Assembly (NCBI GenBank): GCA_027459565.1
Contig: DAIDIA010000080.1
Span: 1 to 23,574 of the forward strand
DNA length: 23,574 nt
Origin: Acidimicrobiaceae bacterium
Lineage (GTDB): Bacteria > Actinomycetota > Acidimicrobiia > Acidimicrobiales > Bog-793
Direction: 5' to 3'
Positions 15,641 to 22,566 of the stretch are shown here, piece by piece (position 1 is the first letter of the stretch; the number at the start of each line of letters is the position of its first letter). The translations under genes were made by a program, and so were the position numbers. The notes beneath the pieces were generated by a model that had not been told where the DNA came from, did not search any database, and saw only the letters and a program-made list of their open reading frames with translations.

Positions 15641-16464
15641 GCACCGAGACGGAGGTTGAGCGCGACATACGCGCGCCCCGCGAAGGGCACTACACGCTCC
15701 GCGGCGTCATCGCATCCGAGGTCACCAAGCTGCGCACGGAGCGTTCGACGATGTGGAGCTTTGGCGTACTCATTGTGCTCGCCGTCGGACTCAGCGCACT
15801 TGCATCGTCACTCACAACCTCGCACTGGAGCCAGGTGGGATTCGCGGAGCGCGCGACCTTTGATCCAATTCGCGAAAGCCTCATCGGAGTCTTTTTCGGG
15901 CAGTTCGCGATCGGCGTCCTCGGGGTTCTCGTGATCAGCGCGGAGTACACCACGGGTACTATCCGCGCCTCGCTGGCTGCAGTTCCGAGGCGATCCCGTC
16001 TCTTGATCGCGAAGATCATCGTCTTCGGTTCGGCGACGCTGGTTGTCGGAGAGGTCGTTGCCTTAGTCTCGTTCTTCATCGGACAGGCACTTCTTCAGTC
16101 GCCCGTTCCCCACGCGACGCTCTCGTCGCCGGACGCTCTTCGGGCGGTGGTCGGGGACGGTCTGTATCTCTGCCTTCTCGGCCTCATCGCGCTGGGCCTT
16201 GGAAGTATCATCCGCCACACCGCGGCAGCCGTCAGCGCGTATGTCTCACTGCTTCTCGTTCTTCCGATCATCATCGCGCTCTTGCCCTCGGTGGTTTCGA
16301 ACGATCTGTCGCGGTTTCTGCCGGCCTCGATCGGTCACTCGATCGTCTCGCGGATTGCGAATCCTCACGACTTTTCGCCCGCGGTTGGGCTGGTGGTCTT
16401 GGCTATCTACGCGGTCGTCGCGCTCGGTGTTGCGGGATATCTGCTGGTGCGCCGCGACGCATAG
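15637..16464 (+). CDS. ABC-2 type exporter, membrane permease
   Basis: The 275-residue membrane protein opens with a cytoplasmic segment ending in LRGVIASEVTKLRTERSTMW, the usual lead-in to the first helix of ABC-2 permeases. Six hydrophobic segments follow, at approximately 41-61, 88-108, 125-150, 178-195, 200-222 and 246-268. The AEYTTGTIRASLAAVPRR block between helices 2 and 3 is typical of this group. It overlaps the ATPase by four bases and is preceded by GGAGGGGAG inside that gene. This is a half-size permease, so it probably works as a homodimer with two ATPases. The cargo is unknown. Confidence 0.9.
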   Translation: MSTETEVERDIRAPREGHYTLRGVIASEVTKLRTERSTMWSFGVLIVLAVGLSALASSLTTSHWSQVGFAERATFDPIRESLIGVFFGQFAIGVLGVLVISAEYTTGTIRASLAAVPRRSRLLIAKIIVFGSATLVVGEVVALVSFFIGQALLQSPVPHATLSSPDALRAVVGDGLYLCLLGLIALGLGSIIRHTAAAVSAYVSLLLVLPIIIALLPSVVSNDLSRFLPASIGHSIVSRIANPHDFSPAVGLVVLAIYAVVALGVAGYLLVRRDA

Positions 16465-16557
16465 TCGAGTGGAGGCGGTGATATCTCGCTCGCGGCCTAT
16501 CATTGGTCTCGGAAGAGCCACCTCGCCGGAACCGATGCCAGCGGAGAGGTCGTACAA

Positions 16558-16630
16558 TCCGGGGTAGTTCAATTGGCGGAACGCCGGACTTTGAATCCGG
16601 AGGCTGGAGGTTCGAGCCCTCCCCCCGGAG
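16558..16630 (+). tRNA. tRNA-Gln (anticodon UUG)
   Basis: A complete cloverleaf can be drawn by hand. The acceptor stem is TCCGGGG (16558-16564) with CCCCGGA (16623-16629), discriminator G 16630. The anticodon stem is CCGGA/TCCGG around the loop CTTTGAA, giving anticodon TTG. The T stem is GGAGG/CCTCC around TTCGAGC. The D arm lies in GTTCAATTGGCGGAAC. The 3' CCA is not encoded. It stands alone between the ABC exporter and a small gene of unknown function. Confidence 0.95.
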
Positions 16631-16776
16631 CTTCGTGCTCCTGAACGTGCCGTGCGACCGAATCTCGCCGATCCGCGCCAATCCCTTGTGACGCTTCGTG
16701 CGCGATGCGAGCGAACGCGCCGGACCGGGGTCTGGTCCGTGGACCTCCTCGAGTCCTTGTGCGCGAGAATGGCCCC

Positions 16777-17172
16777 ATGAGTGAAGACGTCTTTGGTTTC
16801 CGTTACGGGCTCTTGCGTCCGTTGCTCGTACTTCTCGGGCTGGGCCCAAAGTACTCACGGGTGGTCTTTAATGAACGCTTGCTCGAGGTGCGGTTCGGGT
16901 ACGGGTTCCGCGCGGAGATTCCGTTCAGCGCGATCTACAACGCAAAACCCGAACCGGGAATGATCAGTGGGATCGGCGTGCATGGTTGGCGGGGGAGCTG
17001 GCTGGTCAACGGGTCGGCGTGGGGTCTTGTGGGGTTTGACCTCGACCAGCGGGTCGAAGCTCGCGTGCTCGGATTTCCCATTCGGCTTCTGCACCTTCGA
17101 ATGAGCCTCGAAAAGCCCGGGAATTTTCTTGCCCGCCTCTCCCAGGAGGTGCGCCTCAGTCCTCGCGGCTAG
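16777..17172 (+). CDS. small conserved actinobacterial protein of unknown function
   Basis: The 131-residue product is not assigned to any function I know. It contains FGFRYGLLRPLLVLLGLGP near the N-terminus, then alternating hydrophobic strands (LLEVRFGYGFRAEIPFSAIY) and GIGVHGWRGSWLVNGSAWGL. This gives the feel of a compact beta protein rather than a membrane protein. Similar hypothetical proteins occur in other actinobacteria, from memory. ATG 16777 is chosen because the recognisable part begins right after it; no Shine-Dalgarno is visible. The gene ends four bases inside the convergent gene that follows (17169-17172 shared). Confidence 0.7.
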   Translation: MSEDVFGFRYGLLRPLLVLLGLGPKYSRVVFNERLLEVRFGYGFRAEIPFSAIYNAKPEPGMISGIGVHGWRGSWLVNGSAWGLVGFDLDQRVEARVLGFPIRLLHLRMSLEKPGNFLARLSQEVRLSPRG

Positions 17173-17546
17173 TGACGCTTGTCGCGCCCGTCGTCTCTGA
17201 GCGTTCCGAGGTAGTCGTTGTAGCTCTGGCGAGCCTCCTCTTGTGCAATGTCGCGGAGCGTAGCGCGCCGCGCGCGTGCCGCTGCCCATCTCACAAAGGG
17301 CCGCGGAAGATGGCCCCGTGGAGTTCTGCCGGAGACGCCGAGCTCATCAAGGAGGAGCCGTCTCCACAGTACGAATGCGTACACAATGAAGAGCGGCCAT
17401 TCGATTGCGTAGGCCCACGAGAGCTCGTTGCCTCCAAGGGCGCGCCGGAACTGCCAGTTGGCAAGAAGACCGAAGGCAACGACGCAAACGACCAATGCAA
17501 GGTGCAGGCGCAGAATCCGCCAGGTGAGGAGTCGCGAACGCGCCAT
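17169..17546 (-). CDS. small membrane protein of unknown function
   Basis: The 125-residue product has two predicted membrane helices, LHLALVVCVVAFGLLANW (about 14-31) and WPLFIVYAFVLWRR (about 50-63). A basic, Arg-rich C-terminal tail of about 60 residues follows, with coiled-coil character (RRATLRDIAQEEARQSYNDY). The WQFRRALGGN segment after the first helix recurs in actinobacterial hypothetical proteins, as I recall. The first helix superficially recalls SURF1, but the rest does not fit. ATG 17546 is supported by GGTGAGGA just upstream. It converges with the preceding gene and diverges from the Fur-family gene, with 77 bp between starts. Confidence 0.7.
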   Translation of the reverse strand: MARSRLLTWRILRLHLALVVCVVAFGLLANWQFRRALGGNELSWAYAIEWPLFIVYAFVLWRRLLLDELGVSGRTPRGHLPRPFVRWAAARARRATLRDIAQEEARQSYNDYLGTLRDDGRDKRH

Positions 17547-17611
17547 TTCCTCACCCTAGTGATCCGGGCCGGGTTCGAGACGAGCGCGCCCCTGGAATCC
17601 CGGTTGGGACC

Positions 17612-17617
17612 TAGACT
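17612..17617 (+). promoter_or_regulatory. -10 box of the Fur-family gene, leaderless geometry
   Basis: TAGACT is followed by exactly six bases and GTG 17624, the same spacing as at pepN and metG. No ribosome site is present. No -35 stands out. Confidence 0.45.
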
Positions 17618-17623
17618 TCGCCG

Positions 17624-18124
17624 GTGGGTACAAACGATGAAATGGCCCCATCGCGAAGCGGAGTTGAGGGCATGCTCGACATGCTTCGCTCCGAGGGGAA
17701 CCGCGTCACGACCTCACGCAGGCTGTTGATCGGCTGCCTGTTCGAGGCGAAGGGGCATCTGACGGCGGAGGAGATTGCCGAGGACCTGCAACGCAGAGCC
17801 CCCGACATCCACCTCTCTACGATCTATCGAAATCTCGATGAACTCGAGCGACTCGGCGTCGTGTCGCACTCGCACCTCGGCCACGGACCGGCGACATACC
17901 ATCTCTCGACGAAGGTTCACGGACACCTCGTCTGTGAGGAGTGCGGAGTGACCATCGAGGCACCTGATGAGATCTTCGCCGAGCTCGCCAAGATTGTGTT
18001 GAAGGAACACGATTTCATCATCGACCCTCATCACTTTGCCGTTCTTGGCCGGTGCGGAACCTGCCAGCAAAGGGCGGTGGATCAAGAACGATCTGGTGAA
18101 GCGGAGCGTGCCTCGCGCACGTAG
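17624..18124 (+). CDS. Fur-family metal-responsive transcriptional regulator
   Basis: This is a 166-residue metalloregulator. The winged helix spans about 15-85 and has the recognition motif HLSTIYRNLDELERLGVV (63-80). The dimerisation domain carries VHGHLVCEECG (H99, H101, C104, C107) and a second pair GRCGTCQ (C144, C147), the structural zinc site. Fur, Zur, Nur and PerR cannot be told apart from these motifs alone. Nearby Ni-SOD genes make a nickel regulator (Nur) worth considering, but no operon link exists. GTG 17624 has a leaderless-type -10. The gene converges on pntB with only 4 bp between stops and no terminator-like hairpin. Confidence 0.9.
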   Translation: MGTNDEMAPSRSGVEGMLDMLRSEGNRVTTSRRLLIGCLFEAKGHLTAEEIAEDLQRRAPDIHLSTIYRNLDELERLGVVSHSHLGHGPATYHLSTKVHGHLVCEECGVTIEAPDEIFAELAKIVLKEHDFIIDPHHFAVLGRCGTCQQRAVDQERSGEAERASRT

Positions 18125-18128
18125 TCGG

Positions 18129-19511
18129 TCAGGTGTTCTTCACCGCGGCGACGAGCTGGGTGAGCGAGTCCTTCGCATCCCCAAAGAGCAAAGTCGTCGC
18201 GTCTTGATACATCAGCTCGTTTTCGATGCCAGCGAAACCCGGTCGCATGGATCGCTTGAGGAAGATCACGTTCTTTGCCTCATCGACATTGAGGATCGGC
18301 ATTCCATAGATTGGACTACCCGGTGATGATTTTGCCGCCGGATTGACGACATCATTTGCACCGATGACCAGAGCCACATCGGTCGTCGGAAATGCCGCAT
18401 TTGCCTGCTCCATCTCAAGAAGCTGGTCATAGGGGACATTCGCCTCCGCGAGTAGGACATTCATGTGTCCGGGCATGCGTCCTGCTACGGGGTGAATCGC
18501 GTAGAAGACCTCGACGCCTCGCGCCTCGAGAAGATCGGCGAGTTCGCGCACAACGTGCTGCGCCTGGGCGACAGCGAGTCCATATCCGGGAACGATCGCG
18601 ACCTTTCTCGAATAGGCGAGCAGGATCGCGACGTCTTCGGCGCTCGCACTCTTGACGGTCCTTCCCTCGACTCCGGACTCCTCGGTTGCGACAACCACGG
18701 ATCCAAAGGCCGAGAAGAGGATGTTCGCGAGCGACCGACCCATTGCCTGGCTCATCATCCTCGTCAGTAGCGTTCCCGAGGCACCGACCAGAGTGCCCGC
18801 GACGACGAGCAGCACAGAGTGCAAAACGAATCCACTTGCCGCGACCGCGAGACCGGTGAACGAGTTGAGCAGGGAGATCAGGACGGGAACGTCGGCACCA
18901 CCGATCGGAAGCACGAACGCCGCTCCGAATACCAGCGAGAGCACGGCGACACCGACGATGACACCCGTGTGGGGAGCGACGCACACCCAGGCACCGCCGG
19001 CGATGATCGCCGCGAAGACCGTGCCGTTGATGACCTTCTGTCCCGGATAGGTGATCGGCCTTCCGGTCATCAGCTCCTGGAGTTTGGCGAACGCGATGAT
19101 CGACCCCGAGAAGCTCACCGAACCCACGATGACGCCAAAGAGCACCTCGATGATCTGGTACACCGCGAGCTGCTGCGGGTGCGACTGCAAGAAGTCGCTC
19201 ATCGCGACGAGCGCGGCTGCGCCTCCACCAACACCGTTGAAACCGGCCACCATCTGCGGCACTGCGGTCATCTTGACATAGCGCGCGATCGGCACTCCGA
19301 TCGCTGTCCCGATGGCCATCGCGATCAAGATGATCGCGAATCGGTGAAGACCAGGGGTTGCGAAATTGAATCCGATGGCGACCGCCATGCCGAACGCGCC
19401 GATGATGTTGCCCCGGCGAGCTCCTTTGGGATTCGAAAGCCCCTTGAGGGCGAGGATGAAGCAGATCGCCGCGAAGAGGTCGACGATGCGGAGCACCGTT
19501 TCGGTTTTCAT
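18129..19511 (-). CDS. pntB: NAD(P) transhydrogenase, beta subunit
   Basis: PntB couples proton movement across the cytoplasmic membrane to hydride transfer from NADH to NADP+. The 460-residue product has an N-terminal membrane domain of about nine helices with the conserved AGFNGVGGGAAALVAMSDF. A C-terminal NADP(H)-binding domain III follows: AIVPGYGLAVAQAQH, AIHPVAGRMPGHMNVLLAEA, VALVIGANDVVNPAA and MPILNVDEAKNVIFLKRSM. All hallmark segments are present and the length is normal. Its start overlaps the stop of pntAB (ATGA), so it is the last gene of the pnt operon. Confidence 0.97.
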   Translation of the reverse strand: MKTETVLRIVDLFAAICFILALKGLSNPKGARRGNIIGAFGMAVAIGFNFATPGLHRFAIILIAMAIGTAIGVPIARYVKMTAVPQMVAGFNGVGGGAAALVAMSDFLQSHPQQLAVYQIIEVLFGVIVGSVSFSGSIIAFAKLQELMTGRPITYPGQKVINGTVFAAIIAGGAWVCVAPHTGVIVGVAVLSLVFGAAFVLPIGGADVPVLISLLNSFTGLAVAASGFVLHSVLLVVAGTLVGASGTLLTRMMSQAMGRSLANILFSAFGSVVVATEESGVEGRTVKSASAEDVAILLAYSRKVAIVPGYGLAVAQAQHVVRELADLLEARGVEVFYAIHPVAGRMPGHMNVLLAEANVPYDQLLEMEQANAAFPTTDVALVIGANDVVNPAAKSSPGSPIYGMPILNVDEAKNVIFLKRSMRPGFAGIENELMYQDATTLLFGDAKDSLTQLVAAVKNT

Positions 19512-19834
19512 GGGCGGTCACCCGCGTCGCTGGATGGTTTCTTTGGTTCAGGTTTCTGCTTGAACATCTCCAGCATCCGGTCGGTGACAACGAAACCGCC
19601 GACGACGTTGATCGTCGCGAAGATGACGGCGACGATTCCGAGCACAAGCTGTGTTGTCCCATGGGCATCACCGAGCACGATCATCGAACCGACGAGGATT
19701 ACGCCGTGAATGGCGTTCGTGCCAGACATCAGCGGTGTGTGCAGAACGCTCGGGACCTTCGAAATCACTTCGATACCGACAAAGACCGAGAGTGCGAAGA
19801 CGGTAATGAGATTGATGATGTCAGACCCGCTCAT
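19508..19834 (-). CDS. pntAB: NAD(P) transhydrogenase, alpha subunit 2 (membrane part)
   Basis: The 108-residue product is the small membrane half of a split alpha subunit. It has three hydrophobic segments containing LITVFALSVFVGIEVISKVP, PLMSGTNAIHGVILVGS and LGIVAVIFATINVVGGFVVT. The HTPLMSGTNAIHG motif is diagnostic for PntA domain II. The last 20 residues are hydrophilic and Pro/Lys-rich. AAGGAG lies ten bases before ATG 19834. Both ends overlap neighbouring genes by four bases (ATGA), typical of a tightly coupled operon. Confidence 0.95.
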   Translation of the reverse strand: MSGSDIINLITVFALSVFVGIEVISKVPSVLHTPLMSGTNAIHGVILVGSMIVLGDAHGTTQLVLGIVAVIFATINVVGGFVVTDRMLEMFKQKPEPKKPSSDAGDRP

Positions 19835-20967
19835 GACCTCATCTCCTTCAAGAGATTCGCGGTTGGTTCGTGTCGGATCTCTCCAGCATTGGTGACGCAG
19901 CTCCCCGCAATGATCTCGTCCTCAAAATTGAGCGACAGCTGGCCGTCCTCTGAGAGCAGGCCGACGAACTCCGCGATGTTCCTTGCATAGAGGAAACTCG
20001 CATGTGTCGGCATTGAACTCGGCAGATTCCTGACGCCGTGGATGATTACGCCTCCGTGGATGACCTCTTCTCCAGGCTTGGAGAGTTCGCAGTTGCCTCC
20101 AGACTCTGCGGCGAGGTCGACAATCACGCTGCCTGGGGCCATTGCCTCGACCATCTCCGCGGTGACCAGTCGAGGAGCGGTCCGTCCGGGAATCGCTGCA
20201 GTCGTGATGACGACATCTGCCATCGCGACCTCGCGTGCGATCATCTCGCGCTGGCGGTTGAGGAAATTCTCGCTCTGCTCTCGGGCGTAACCGCCGGTGC
20301 CCTCCTGAGTCTCGAGAGCGAGTTCGACGAAGGTCGCCCCAAGGCTCTGGACCTCATCTTTCGAGCTCGCCCGGACGTCGTTCGCGCGGACCACCGCTCC
20401 GAGCCGACGAGCCGTCGCGATCGCCTGAAGTCCGGCGACGCCAGCCCCGAGAACGAGGACCTTTGCCGGGGGGATCGTTCCCGCGGCGGTCATGAACATC
20501 GGCAGGAACTTTCCCAGTCGGCTCGCACCGATCAATGCCGCCCGATATCCCGAGACGGTCGCTTGGGAGGAGAGTGCATCCATTGACTGCGCTCGCGAGA
20601 TGCGCGGAAGGAGATCAAGACTGAACGCGGTGATCTCTCGCTCGCGGAGAAATTCGACAATCTCGAGGTTCGTTCCCGGCTGCAACAGTCCGACCACCAC
20701 AGATCCCGCGCGCATCTCCGCGAGCAATTCTCCTGGCGGAGCACTGACGCAACAGAGCACCTCAGCGCTGCGAAGCAGTTCGGTCACATCATCTGAAACG
20801 TCGATCTCGCGCGCGCGATACGCGGCGTCCGGGAAATTGGCCTCCGCGCCAACACCACTCTCGACCGAGATGTGATGGCCCTTCTTGATAAGCCGATCGG
20901 CGACTTCGGGCACCATCGCACTTCGTCGCTCAAAGGGCGCGCGTTCTTTCAGAATGGTTACCTGCAT
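19831..20967 (-). CDS. pntAA: NAD(P) transhydrogenase, alpha subunit 1 (NAD-binding)
   Basis: The 378-residue soluble subunit binds NAD(H) and resembles alanine dehydrogenase. It starts MQVTILKERAPFERRSAMVP and includes PRISRAQSMDALSSQATVSG. The nucleotide-binding fold is VLVLGAGVAGLQAIATARRL with the following RANDVRASSKDEVQSLG, and VIVDLAAESGGNCE comes near the end. These match PntAA of three-subunit transhydrogenases. ATG 20967 is chosen because family homology starts there; the frame runs on upstream to 21015 without similarity. No Shine-Dalgarno is visible. It diverges from the TraR/DksA-type gene, with 129 bp between starts. Confidence 0.95.
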   Translation of the reverse strand: MQVTILKERAPFERRSAMVPEVADRLIKKGHHISVESGVGAEANFPDAAYRAREIDVSDDVTELLRSAEVLCCVSAPPGELLAEMRAGSVVVGLLQPGTNLEIVEFLREREITAFSLDLLPRISRAQSMDALSSQATVSGYRAALIGASRLGKFLPMFMTAAGTIPPAKVLVLGAGVAGLQAIATARRLGAVVRANDVRASSKDEVQSLGATFVELALETQEGTGGYAREQSENFLNRQREMIAREVAMADVVITTAAIPGRTAPRLVTAEMVEAMAPGSVIVDLAAESGGNCELSKPGEEVIHGGVIIHGVRNLPSSMPTHASFLYARNIAEFVGLLSEDGQLSLNFEDEIIAGSCVTNAGEIRHEPTANLLKEMRS

Positions 20968-21084
20968 GGGATATCTGTAGTGGACATTTGCGCTGCATGC
21001 AATGGAATGGGGCAACTTTGTTTCCGGGTTTCTCCCACGGCGGAGAACTTTGCCGTCGTTGGCCCAGCAAAGGAGGCTTCGCCC

Positions 21085-21090
21085 TATGCT
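21085..21090 (+). promoter_or_regulatory. -10 box of the TraR/DksA-type gene
   Basis: TATGCT is followed by six bases and ATG 21097. An AGGAG directly touches the ATG but is too close to serve as a ribosome site. Spacing matches the leaderless pattern at pepN, metG and the Fur-family gene. Confidence 0.4.
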
Positions 21091-21096
21091 CAGGAG

Positions 21097-21438
21097 ATGG
21101 AAAGTATCGACTCAGCCGAGCAGGAGATCGACGCGCCGAGTGCGCTCGACGGGAGTTCGTCTTTCTCCGGACGCCATCTGGAAGAGGCGCACGTACTCGA
21201 GGGCGACCTGCCCGATGATCTCGGAGATGAGGGGTCCGTGCTCGAGCGGGGTCGCCAGATGCTCGCAGAGGCGGAGGCGAAGCTTGCGGGGGTCGAGCGG
21301 GCGCTCGCCCGCCTCGACGCGGGGAACTACGGGCTCTGCGAGGTGTGCGGAAAGCCTATCGCCGCGGCAGTTCTCGCCGAGTATCCAAGTCTTGCCCGTT
21401 GCAGCGAACACGACGAGAGGGACGCCACCGCAAGCTGA
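21097..21438 (+). CDS. TraR/DksA-type zinc-finger protein
   Basis: The 113-residue product has an acidic N-terminal third, then a helical pair (LAEAEAKLAGVERALARLDA). A single zinc finger follows: GLCEVCGKPI and, 16 residues after its last Cys, RCSEHD. The second half of the finger is Cys-x2-His rather than Cys-x2-Cys, as in several actinobacterial DksA/TraR-like proteins. Canonical DksA binds RNA polymerase through its secondary channel; whether this short form does is unknown. ATG 21097 is preferred; longer frames reach into the pntAA promoter region without family similarity. The gene converges on sodN across a strong hairpin. Confidence 0.85.
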   Translation: MESIDSAEQEIDAPSALDGSSSFSGRHLEEAHVLEGDLPDDLGDEGSVLERGRQMLAEAEAKLAGVERALARLDAGNYGLCEVCGKPIAAAVLAEYPSLARCSEHDERDATAS

Positions 21439-21451
21439 ATCGCGCGAAGGT

Positions 21452-21535
21452 GCTTTGAGAATCAGGTCGTCGCCGAGATGAGCGACAACGAGGGGCGACC
21501 GAAGACTCCCGGTCTCCCCTCGTTGCATTCAAAGC
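21452..21535. terminator. bidirectional hairpin terminator between convergent genes
   Basis: A perfect ten-base stem, CAACGAGGGG (21486-21495) with CCCCTCGTTG (21516-21525), continues inward through GACCG/CGGTC after one mismatch. An outer pair GCTTTGA (21452-21458) with TCAAAGC (21529-21535) can extend it across an internal loop. It lies between the stops of the TraR/DksA-type gene and sodN, so it could serve both. There is no T tract, which is common for high-G+C actinobacterial hairpins. Confidence 0.7.
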
Positions 21536-21578
21536 GTCGCATCCTCGCGGGGAGGATCACCGCGTGGGTTCTCTCCTG

Positions 21579-21995
21579 TTACTTCTTTGACTCCCAGAAG
21601 ATCGTGTCGATCTTCGCGATACCCTCGAGCAGCGCGTCCGCCACAGCGACATCGTTTGTCTTCTTCGCCTCGCCGGCGGCCTTTGTCGTCTTCCAGAAGA
21701 TCTCGTGAAGTTCGGGAAAGCGAGTGAGGTGCTCAGGCTTGAAGTAGTCCGTCCAGAGGACCCACAGGTGGTGCTTGACCAGTTCCGCGCGCTCCTCTTT
21801 GATGATCGTGGCACGCTCGCGGAAGAGGTGGTCGTCGGATGCGTTCGTCTTCTCCATGCAGGCTTTTACCGACTCTGCTTCGATGCGGGCCTGGGCTGGG
21901 TCATAGACGCCGCAGGGAAGGTCGCAGTGCGCGTGGACCGTGAGGGGTGTATCTGCTGCATCGATTGCAGCGAACAGGCGAGAGGTGATGGCCAT
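21579..21995 (-). CDS. sodN: nickel superoxide dismutase
   Basis: Ni-SOD disproportionates superoxide to oxygen and hydrogen peroxide. The 138-residue precursor has a 22-residue leader ending TPLTVHA. The mature N-terminus HCDLPCGVYDPAQARIEAES is the nickel hook, whose His1, Cys2 and Cys6 ligands are all present. The rest of the four-helix domain (ERAELVKHHLWVLWTDYFKP, IAKIDTIFWESKK) is conserved. ATG 21995 is supported by AAGGAG eight bases upstream; the longer frame beyond it is not homologous. The maturation peptidase gene sodX is divergently transcribed 163 bp away. The propeptide is longer than the roughly 14 residues known in Streptomyces. Confidence 0.97.
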   Translation of the reverse strand: MAITSRLFAAIDAADTPLTVHAHCDLPCGVYDPAQARIEAESVKACMEKTNASDDHLFRERATIIKEERAELVKHHLWVLWTDYFKPEHLTRFPELHEIFWKTTKAAGEAKKTNDVAVADALLEGIAKIDTIFWESKK

Positions 21996-22052
21996 GTCGG
22001 AGCTCCTTGGATAACTTTTCCTGCGTCGCGTGGCGCGCAAGCTCGCCAGGTT

Positions 22053-22071
22053 TGGCGATGTTTGCCATGCT
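22053..22071 (-). promoter_or_regulatory. candidate sodN -10 box with overlapping imperfect palindrome
   Basis: On the minus strand TAGCAT (22066-22071) fits a TAnnnT -10. Immediately downstream, overlapping the expected start point, lies TGGCAAACATCGCCA (22053-22067), whose outer arms TGGC/GCCA are inverted. This would suit a repressor site between sodN and sodX. It does not match the Streptomyces Nur box as I remember it, and no -35 is clear. Confidence 0.25.
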
Positions 22072-22158
22072 AGCCCTCGCGCCAGCGGTGAATTCCGGCA
22101 AAGATTCTGACCCATGCGCTGAAGATGCAGCGACCGTGAGCTGTCTCGAGGAGAGGCG

Positions 22159-22512
22159 ATGAACCGTTTGAGGAGGATCTTTTCGCGTGCGGCCGGTCGC
22201 ATCCTGCGCGTGGAGGTCGAGGGCCGGAGTATGGTCCCGACGCTCGCTCCCGGTGAGCGCCTTCTCGTCCATCGGACGAGACATGTGCGCGTGGGGGACA
22301 TCGTGGTCTTTGTCGATCCCGAGGAGGCGACACGGAGGCTCATCAAGCGCGTTACCGCCGTCACCGGCGAATCCGTACTTGTCGCGGGCGACAACCGGGA
22401 CGAAAGTCGCGACAGTTCGGAATTTGGACCCGTGCCACGGAGACTGATCCTCGGCCGCGCGTGGTACCGGTATTTTCCCACGGAGAACCGCAAAAGGCTC
22501 AGACGCCACTAA
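22159..22512 (+). CDS. sodX: Ni-SOD maturation peptidase SodX (S26 signal-peptidase family)
   Basis: The 117-residue protein is predicted to remove the SodN propeptide so that His1 becomes the free N-terminus needed for nickel binding. It shows VEVEGRSMVPTLAPGERLLV with the nucleophile Ser24, RRLIKRVTAV with the general base Lys63, and GDNRDESRDSSEFGPV, the S26 box E. It lacks a strong membrane anchor, which fits cytoplasmic processing. GAGGAG is spaced five bases from ATG 22159. The divergent arrangement with sodN makes the assignment secure compared with an ordinary signal peptidase. Confidence 0.93.
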   Translation: MNRLRRIFSRAAGRILRVEVEGRSMVPTLAPGERLLVHRTRHVRVGDIVVFVDPEEATRRLIKRVTAVTGESVLVAGDNRDESRDSSEFGPVPRRLILGRAWYRYFPTENRKRLRRH

Positions 22513-22551
22513 GGAATACATCGGAACGACCAGGAATGCCCGAGCCGCCGG

Positions 22552-22557
22552 TACGCT
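22552..22557 (+). promoter_or_regulatory. -10 box of mshA
   Basis: TACGCT is followed by nine bases and ATG 22567; the identical hexamer precedes metG. No Shine-Dalgarno is present in the 54-bp sodX-mshA gap, suggesting a transcript with a leader of only one to three bases. Confidence 0.4.
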
Positions 22558-22566
22558 CTCCGTCCG

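Noticed and set aside
16553..16558. TACAAT as a tRNA-Gln promoter -10
   Set aside because: It touches the first base of the mature tRNA, so transcription would start inside the gene.
18427..19671. 414-codon minus-strand frame
   Set aside because: It is a shadow in another frame of pntB, which shows all transhydrogenase motifs. The product is Arg/Gly-rich nonsense.
18819..19709. 296-codon plus-strand frame
   Set aside because: It is antisense to pntB/pntAB, with a highly charged, low-complexity product.
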